Source: Shouchella shacheensis (GTDB taxonomy: Bacteria; Bacillota; Bacilli; Bacillales; Bacillaceae_D). Taken from it: DNA of 37,085 bases. This document shows positions 32,492 through 37,085 of the stretch, piece after piece. Each line of letters opens with the position of its first letter. Positions within the stretch are counted from its first letter, which is position 1. Location of the stretch: positions 1 to 37,085 of the forward strand of contig NZ_KQ947395.1 in assembly GCF_001484965.1 (NCBI RefSeq), in the 5' to 3' direction. A program made the position numbers and the translations under genes. The notes under the pieces are model-generated. The model made no database searches. It saw only the letters and a list, made by a program, of their open reading frames with translations, and was not told where the DNA came from.

Positions 32492-32501
32492 GCTCCTTTT
32501 T
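32492..32501 (-). promoter_or_regulatory. Orphaned ribosome binding site of the yjcD-like gene
   Basis: On the minus strand AAAAAGGAGC lies right outside the inferred left end of the IscB element. Removing the element would place it roughly 8-15 bases before ATG 30959, exactly where a start site belongs. The gene itself has no such sequence next to either start now. Confidence 0.6.
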
Positions 32502-32606
32502 AAGCTCGATATCGTCTTTGTCCATCGTAGCAAAAAAATGTGCAGGAGGGGAGAGGCATTTCGTAGAAGTGGTAAACGATTCCTAGAAAACGAAAGGGTG
32601 AAATTC

Positions 32607-33551
32607 ATGGCACTCCAATGGATCAACGAGCGGGCGGGGTATTTCAGCGGAGCCGTTACGATTGGTTATATTAAGGGAGAGGATACAGGGATTTTAATTG
32701 ACGCCGGCCTTGATAAGCAGATTGCCAAAAAAGTCATTCGCCAGCTTGAGGCCGAAAGCCTCCCACTAACCCATCTGTTGATTACCCACGCCCATACGGA
32801 CCATTTTGGCGGGGCGCCAACGATTCAACAAGCGCATCCTGAGGCCTCTGTCTACGCACCCGCTTTCGAGGAAGCGGTGTTAGCCTATCCACTGTTCGAA
32901 CCTCTATACTTATTCCAAGGAAACGAGCCGGTGAAGGACCTTCGATCGAAGTTTTTGCTCGGTCCGAGCGTGAAGGTCGATCGTGTCATCGGCGAGGGGG
33001 CGCAGAAAATTGGAGAAATCGACGTTGTGATTCATGCGCTTCCCGGACATAGCCACAACCAGGTGGGACTTGAAGTTGATGGCATTCTGTACGCAGCGGA
33101 TGCCTACTTGGGCAGGCGAGCTTTAGAAAAGCACGTCATCCCTTTTCAAATCGACGCCAAACAAGTCTATGAGACACTTGAACAGTTGCTTAAACTCGAC
33201 ATCAAAGGCGCTCTTCCCGGCCATGGCGATTACGAAGAAACCTTTCAAGAGACGGTTCAAGTAAACATGAAACGACAGGAAGCACTCAAGGTGGCGGTGG
33301 AAAAAGAGGTTTCTGGGAGGGACTTTATCTCACTAAGTGACCTCGTTGCACGCGTCCTAACTTTTCAAGGACTTAAGGTAGAAGAGCCCGGACGCTATGC
33401 TCTCTTTCGCACGGCGATCCTTTCGTTTGTTCGCTGGCTTGAGGTAGAGCAAACGGCTAGCCTTGTGGTAGAGGACAATGTTTTGGGCCTAAAAGGGGGA
33501 GAGATTCACTCCAAAAACGAGTCCAACAACAACGAAGCGACGCTCGCGTGA
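32607..33551 (+). CDS. MBL-fold metallo-hydrolase
   Basis: A 314-residue metallo-beta-lactamase fold protein. I use ATG 32607 with AAAGGGTG 8 bases upstream; the frame opens earlier at 32490 without a site. The metal motif HAHTDHFGG (residues about 57-65) is intact, with ALPGHSHNQVG, the DGILYAADAYLG strand with its Asp ligand, and LPGHGD later. The layout (a single long N-terminal domain plus a helical C-terminal extension with SLSDLVARVL) resembles YobT/glyoxalase II-like enzymes, but the substrate cannot be assigned. It diverges from the yjcD-like gene across the IscB insertion. The gene's end lies inside a strong hairpin. Confidence 0.85.
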   Translation: MALQWINERAGYFSGAVTIGYIKGEDTGILIDAGLDKQIAKKVIRQLEAESLPLTHLLITHAHTDHFGGAPTIQQAHPEASVYAPAFEEAVLAYPLFEPLYLFQGNEPVKDLRSKFLLGPSVKVDRVIGEGAQKIGEIDVVIHALPGHSHNQVGLEVDGILYAADAYLGRRALEKHVIPFQIDAKQVYETLEQLLKLDIKGALPGHGDYEETFQETVQVNMKRQEALKVAVEKEVSGRDFISLSDLVARVLTFQGLKVEEPGRYALFRTAILSFVRWLEVEQTASLVVEDNVLGLKGGEIHSKNESNNNEATLA

Positions 33552-33567
33552 GCATCGCTTCGTTGTT
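33528..33567 (+). terminator. Long hairpin at the end of the MBL gene, without T-run
   Basis: AACAACGAAGCGACGCTC (33528-33545) pairs with GAGCATCGCTTCGTTGTT (33550-33567) over 18 bp with one wobble. It contains the final codons and stop. No T-run follows on either strand, so it may stabilise the 3' end or insulate against the convergent tRNA rather than terminate. Confidence 0.5.
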
Positions 33568-33578
33568 CATGCGTTAAA

Positions 33579-33650
33579 CTGGGCCAGTTGGATTCGAACC
33601 AACGCATAACGAAGTCAAAGTCCGTTGCCTTACCGCTTGGCTATGGCCCA
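33579..33650 (-). tRNA. tRNA-Gln (UUG)
   Basis: On the minus strand a 72-base cloverleaf starts TGGGCCA and ends TGGCCCA plus G73, with anticodon TTG in ACTTTGAC and the T-loop GGTTCGAATCC. CCA is not encoded. It is a second, diverged isodecoder of the plus-strand tRNA-Gln at 36514, and stands alone facing the other way. Confidence 0.93.
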
Positions 33651-33769
33651 CTAACATCTCTGCTATTACTTTGCTCATTTTGCATAAAGTTATTCATAAA
33701 AATAAAGGATTTTTTTCAGGCGGGGGAGAAATATAGTGAGGTACTTCTAAAAAAGAAAGGTGGGAGCTT

Positions 33770-34813
33770 GTGTTTGATGTTGAACAGGCAAGCCGTGACT
33801 TGCTTAATGAAGCGATACAAAAAGAAGCCAGCGACATTCATTTTGTGCCAGGCGTCAATGGGTACCATGTGTTTTATCGATTGACCGGGTCTCTGACAGA
33901 CGTAAAAGTGTTGGATGCCCTGCTTGCCGATCGTCTTATCAGCCATTTTAAATATCACTCGGGGATGGATATCGGAGAAAGAAGGAAACCACAAAGTACA
34001 GCCATGGTCTATCCACTACGAGAGAAAACCTACTCGCTACGACTTTCCACTCTGCCCGCAAAGCCACGCGAAAGCTTAACCATTCGCATTTCTCCACAGC
34101 ATGCCCTTCAGTCTTTGTCTCATTTACCCTTACTTTCTTATCAAAGCAAAGTCCTTTCTACAGCCGCCACCCTTACTCAAGGCCTTGTTCTTATTACAGG
34201 GGCCACGGGATCAGGAAAAACAACGACCATTTATGCCATGCTTGAAGAAATTCTTTCAACCGGAAAGCGCTCCATCGTTACCGTTGAAGACCCGATTGAA
34301 CGTACAATTGGAAGAGCCGTTCAAGTGGAAACGAATGAACGGGCAGGAGTCACCTTTGATGTCGCCCTCCGAGCAGCACTGCGCCACGACCCTGATGTCA
34401 TCGTCGTAGGAGAGATCCGCGACGCGCAAACCGCACAGCTAGCGATACGAGCGTCGTTGAGTGGTCATTTGGTAATTTCTACCTTGCACAGCTCTGACGC
34501 CTACGGAGCGATTGTTCGCTTAAGAGAATTCGGACTCTCCAAAACAGATTTGCTTGAAGCATGCAAGCTGGTCATTTCCCAACAGCTTCTGCCAATTCTT
34601 TGTGAAGTGTGTCAGGAGGAAGAGAACGGCGAATGTCTTACCAGACACAAGCGTGCGAGCGTCTTTGAATCCTTGGGGGGAATCGCATTAGCAGAAGGGA
34701 TTGCCCGTGAAGTGCGTCCAAGCTACCAAAGGATGAAAACGCATCTTAGAAAAGCATGGGCGCTTGGCTATATTGGCAAGCAAATGCTCGAGGAGGCTCC
34801 ATATGAAAGCTAA
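33770..34813 (+). CDS. comGA: ComGA, competence pseudopilus assembly ATPase
   Basis: A 347-residue traffic ATPase of the GspE/PilB/ComGA family. The start is GTG 33770 with AAAGGTGGGAG upstream. Marks in order: N-terminal ASDIHFVPG (type II secretion ATPase N2 region), Walker A GATGSGKTT (144-152), an Asp box at TVEDPIE, Walker B DPDVIVVGEIRD and the His box STLHSSDAYGAI. A CEVCQ motif (about residues 281-285) is a leftover of the tetra-Cys zinc site, of which only part is obvious. It powers assembly of the ComGC pseudopilus used for DNA uptake. Its last 11 bases overlap comGB. Confidence 0.93.
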   Translation: MFDVEQASRDLLNEAIQKEASDIHFVPGVNGYHVFYRLTGSLTDVKVLDALLADRLISHFKYHSGMDIGERRKPQSTAMVYPLREKTYSLRLSTLPAKPRESLTIRISPQHALQSLSHLPLLSYQSKVLSTAATLTQGLVLITGATGSGKTTTIYAMLEEILSTGKRSIVTVEDPIERTIGRAVQVETNERAGVTFDVALRAALRHDPDVIVVGEIRDAQTAQLAIRASLSGHLVISTLHSSDAYGAIVRLREFGLSKTDLLEACKLVISQQLLPILCEVCQEEENGECLTRHKRASVFESLGGIALAEGIAREVRPSYQRMKTHLRKAWALGYIGKQMLEEAPYES

Positions 34814-35843
34814 AAGAAGAGTCAAGGACAACCCAGAAAGAGCGAGAATGCTCATTCGGTTGGGACGCTTGCTCATGCAAGGCTATACAACCGATGCTGC
34901 CCTGTCTTTCCTACGTGTCCACGTCTCGCCTGAAATCAAACAGGGGCTTGCAGAGATGCAAAAAGACTTGCGTTTGGGGAAGCGTGTCCATGAAGGGCTA
35001 GAGCACTTGCACTTGCCAGCTGAGATTCTCTCTTTTGTTTATTTTTACGAGGAGCAAGGCAATGTGGCTGGGGGCTTGATTCAAGCGGGTGCATTATTCG
35101 AAAAGCGTGAGCAAACGAAAAAGAATATCCAAAAACTAATGCGTTACCCGGTGCTATTAATTTGGGTCTCTTTGCTAGTGATCATTGTCCTGAATCAATT
35201 TATCGTGCCACATTTCCAGGCTCTTTTTTCAACCATGAACAGCGAACCCCCCTTCTTAACAGGCCTGTTCTTAGACGGAATGTCTTATTTTCCCTACGTC
35301 GCGTTCGCACTCCTTTTGCTTGGTGCACTCGTTTTTCTCTATGTACAGCGAAGGATGAAACCTCGTTCTCCCCACGAAAAAGTCGCTTTTCTGCTTGCTT
35401 TTAAACCGACCCACCATCTAACGAAACGACTGCTGACCTACTATTTTTCCCTTCAATTTGGCCGTTTGCTCGATGCGGGCATGTCGATGCAGCAAGCGCT
35501 GCACGTTTTTGAAAAGCAAAACCACCTCAAGTTCTTTAGCGACGAGGCGACACGCTTAAAAATCGATTTGTCCAAAGGAGAGCCATTTCATGAACTGCTT
35601 GAGAAAAAAAGCTATTTTTTAACCGAGCTATCTTTTGTCGTTGAAAATGGCACACGAACCGGCTATCTTGCAGCGGACATGCAGCACTACAGCGAACTCC
35701 TCTATCAGGAACTGGATGAAGGATTGCAGAAGGGGTTGACGTGGCTCCAGCCGGTGTTTTTGATTTTAATTGGTGGGTTTGTTTTCGGCTTATTTTTAGC
35801 GGTTATGCTGCCAATGTTTGAAATGATCGGAGCGCTCGATTAG
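34803..35843 (+). CDS. comGB: ComGB, competence pseudopilus membrane protein
   Basis: A 346-residue GspF/PilC-type membrane protein. I use ATG 34803, overlapping the comGA stop by 11 bases, with GAGGAGG upstream; a frame opening at 34764 has no site. Two T2SSF domains (about 15-130 and 215-335) carry the LLMQGYTTDAALSFL and LLDAGMSMQQALHVFEK type segments, with membrane helices near 120-140, 175-195 and 315-335 (FLILIGGFVFGLFLAVMLPMF). It forms the inner-membrane platform with ComGA. In most Bacillales comGC-comGG follow immediately; here only a hairpin and then tRNA genes follow. Confidence 0.92.
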   Translation: MKAKRRVKDNPERARMLIRLGRLLMQGYTTDAALSFLRVHVSPEIKQGLAEMQKDLRLGKRVHEGLEHLHLPAEILSFVYFYEEQGNVAGGLIQAGALFEKREQTKKNIQKLMRYPVLLIWVSLLVIIVLNQFIVPHFQALFSTMNSEPPFLTGLFLDGMSYFPYVAFALLLLGALVFLYVQRRMKPRSPHEKVAFLLAFKPTHHLTKRLLTYYFSLQFGRLLDAGMSMQQALHVFEKQNHLKFFSDEATRLKIDLSKGEPFHELLEKKSYFLTELSFVVENGTRTGYLAADMQHYSELLYQELDEGLQKGLTWLQPVFLILIGGFVFGLFLAVMLPMFEMIGALD

Positions 35844-35854
35844 GTAAGTACTTG

Positions 35855-35892
35855 ACCGTGCCCTGCCATCACGGCTACAATAAGGGCACGGT
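35855..35892 (+). terminator. Hairpin after comGB
   Basis: ACCGTGCCCT (35855-35864) pairs with AGGGCACGGT (35883-35892) around an 18-base loop. The T-run is weak (TTCTTACG), so termination is possible but not certain. Confidence 0.5.
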
Positions 35893-35924
35893 TCTTACGC
35901 AGCAAAAATTTTTAGGGAAAACAC

Positions 35925-35954
35925 TTGCGCTCACCTAAGAACCTGTGCTATATT
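35925..35954 (+). promoter_or_regulatory. Promoter of the tRNA cluster
   Basis: TTGCGC (35925-35930), 18 bases, then TATATT (35949-35954) followed by ATTAAA. It lies about 60 bases before the first tRNA. Confidence 0.55.
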
Positions 35955-36012
35955 ATTAAATGTCGCTAACGGTTGCTTTGTACAAGCTGTTAAGACGTAC
36001 ATAAAAACACAA

Positions 36013-36088
36013 GGGGCCTTAGCTCAGCTGGGAGAGCGCCTGCTTTGCACGCAGGAGGTCAGCGGTTCGATCCCGCTAGGCTCCACCA
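36013..36088 (+). tRNA. tRNA-Ala (UGC)
   Basis: A 76-base cloverleaf from GGGGCCT to AGGCTCC plus ACCA, anticodon TGC, T-loop GGTTCGATCCC. CCA is encoded. First of the plus-strand tRNA cluster. Confidence 0.95.
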
Positions 36089-36159
36089 TACTAAGGTAGA
36101 GGTAGGAAGTAGGAGGTTAGAAAGAAACTTCCCAACGTCCAACATCTTACATTCAACAC

Positions 36160-36252
36160 GGAGGAATACCCAAGTCTGGCTGAAGGGATCGGTCTTGAAA
36201 ACCGACAGGCGGGTTAAACCGCGCGGGGGTTCGAATCCCTCTTCCTCCGCCA
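36160..36252 (+). tRNA. tRNA-Ser (UGA)
   Basis: A 93-base class II tRNA with a long variable arm. Acceptor GGAGGAA/TTCCTCC, discriminator G, encoded CCA, anticodon TGA in TCTTGAAAA. Confidence 0.95.
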
Positions 36253-36400
36253 TATTCCATTTGTATAAAAGCGAGATGGAGCAACGAGTGTTACTTCTTT
36301 CGAAAAAACGTCGAGTTGTTTCGATGGATTCAGCTCGAATCGATCCTGATAGAGTCTTTGCTCAATGGAAGCAAGCACTAGAAAATTTCATTTATAATAG

Positions 36401-36477
<77 letters not shown>

Positions 36478-36513
36478 AATTTACTTGTAGTAATAGTAGC
36501 CATACATAAATGT

Positions 36514-36585
36514 TGGGCTATAGCCAAGCGGTAAGGCAACGGATTTTGATTCCGTCATGCGCTGGTTCGAATCCAGCTAGCCCAG
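36514..36585 (+). tRNA. tRNA-Gln (UUG), second isodecoder
   Basis: A 72-base tRNA with acceptor TGGGCTA/TAGCCCA plus G73 and anticodon TTG. It differs from the minus-strand copy at about nine positions, several as compensating base pairs (C-G for T-A in the acceptor). CCA is not encoded. Confidence 0.93.
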
Positions 36586-36592
36586 TCACTTT

Positions 36593-36664
36593 GCGGGAGT
36601 AGTTCAGTGGTAGAACACCACCTTGCCAAGGTGGGGGTCGCGAGTTCGAATCTCGTCTTCCGCT
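36593..36664 (+). tRNA. tRNA-Gly (GCC)
   Basis: A 72-base cloverleaf from GCGGGAG to CTTCCGC plus T, with anticodon GCC in TTGCCAA and T-loop GAGTTCGAATCTC. CCA is not encoded. Confidence 0.93.
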
Positions 36665-36677
36665 CTTTTGATTAGAT

Positions 36678-36708
36678 GTGTGTGTAGTTTAGTGGTAAAC
36701 CCTCAGCC
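36678..36708 (+). pseudogene. Truncated 5' half of tRNA-Gly (UCC)
   Basis: The stretch from GTGTGTGTAG through TTTAGTGGTAAACCCTCAGCC repeats the first half of the intact tRNA-Gly(UCC) at 36791 with a few changes, then breaks off at the anticodon stem. About 80 unrelated bases separate the two. Confidence 0.75.
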
Positions 36709-36790
36709 GTGAGCGATGCTTCCGTGAATAGGCTTGAAGAGGAAGAGGCATGGTGGGCGTGGCGAATTACATTGGAATGATCTTTAATAT

Positions 36791-36861
36791 GCGGGTGTAG
36801 TTTAGTGGTAAAACCTCAGCCTTCCAAGCTGATGATGTGAGTTCGATTCTCATCACCCGCT
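36791..36861 (+). tRNA. tRNA-Gly (UCC)
   Basis: A 71-base cloverleaf from GCGGGTG to CACCCGC plus T, anticodon TCC in CTTCCAA. Its 5' half is repeated as a fragment at 36678. CCA is not encoded. Confidence 0.93.
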
Positions 36862-36869
36862 TTAAGTAG

Positions 36870-36943
<74 letters not shown>

Positions 36944-36973
36944 TCCCCTTACGTAATGTGGGTCGAGCCTTAT

Positions 36974-37064
36974 GGAGAAGTACCCAAGTGGCTGAAGGGG
37001 CGCCCCTGCTAAGGGTGTAGGTCGTGTGAACGGCGCGAGGGTTCAAATCCCTCCTTCTCCGCCA
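36974..37064 (+). tRNA. tRNA-Ser (GCU)
   Basis: A 91-base class II tRNA with a long variable arm. Acceptor GGAGAAG/CTTCTCC, discriminator G, encoded CCA, anticodon GCT in CTGCTAA. Confidence 0.95.
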
Positions 37065-37085
37065 TTTTTATAAAATAGTAAGAAC

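Noticed and set aside
33690-33720. ComK-box-like A-run/T-run upstream of comGA
   Set aside because: An AAAAA and a TTTTTTT lie 7 bases apart rather than the 5 of AAAA-N5-TTTT, and no second box at proper spacing is visible.

Overview
The window looks like chromosomal DNA from an endospore-forming, naturally competent member of the Bacillaceae. The evidence is CotW- and CotX-type coat proteins, an AprX-type protease, a CwlC-type mother-cell amidase, a YjcZ-type micro-protein, comGA/comGB, an amaP/DUF2273/asp23 stress operon, a Zur box, strong Bacillus-type ribosome binding sites and sigma-K-like promoters. The very acidic wall-anchored protein hints at a salt- or alkali-adapted relative, but species cannot be assigned from this sequence.

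1-5.9 kb is a sporulation region. It holds two small proteins sharing an SGNSDV motif, a small Lsm-like protein with a Pro/Tyr tail, AprX, an amidase-SPOR-SPOR-glucosaminidase protein, and cotW-cotX. Several have sigma-K-like promoters (AC, 16-17 bases, CATANNNTA).

6-17.5 kb is a polysaccharide locus embedded in coat genes. It encodes a CgeB-like glycosyltransferase, a hexapeptide N-acetyltransferase (WbpD-like), two paralogous GT4 enzymes, a UDP-GlcNAc 2-epimerase-family enzyme (WbpI-like), a UDP-sugar 6-dehydrogenase (WbpA-like), a DegT aminotransferase (WbpE-like), a tandem GT2 protein, two small coat-like DUF2642-type proteins and a Gfo/Idh/MocA oxidoreductase (WbpB-like). Together the five Wbp-like enzymes match the set that makes UDP-2,3-diacetamido-2,3-dideoxy-mannuronic acid. 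The context suggests it builds a spore-surface (crust) glycan.

17.5-28.3 kb is a mixed region. It has a DnaD-domain replication protein with a polypurine-encoded linker and decayed sequence after it, two DUF3231 proteins, a duplicated-domain protein with an MPQTG wall-sorting signal, a YihY/BrkB membrane protein, csbD-amaP-DUF2273-asp23, yjcZ, and a ZinT lipoprotein under a near-perfect Zur box.

28.3-33.6 kb holds a tandem structured repeat, a YjcD-like UvrD-family helicase, and an apparently intact IscB (RuvC-HNH, OMEGA family) element. The element appears to have inserted between the ribosome binding site and start codon of yjcD. Its upstream part has the fold expected of an omega RNA. An MBL-fold hydrolase diverges from it.

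33.6-37.1 kb carries comGA-comGB without comGC-comGG, flanked by a minus-strand tRNA-Gln and a plus-strand cluster of eight tRNAs (Ala, Ser-UGA, fMet, Gln, Gly-GCC, Gly-UCC, Ile, Ser-GCU). The cluster includes a decayed half tRNA-Gly. No rRNA gene, CRISPR array or complete prophage is visible.
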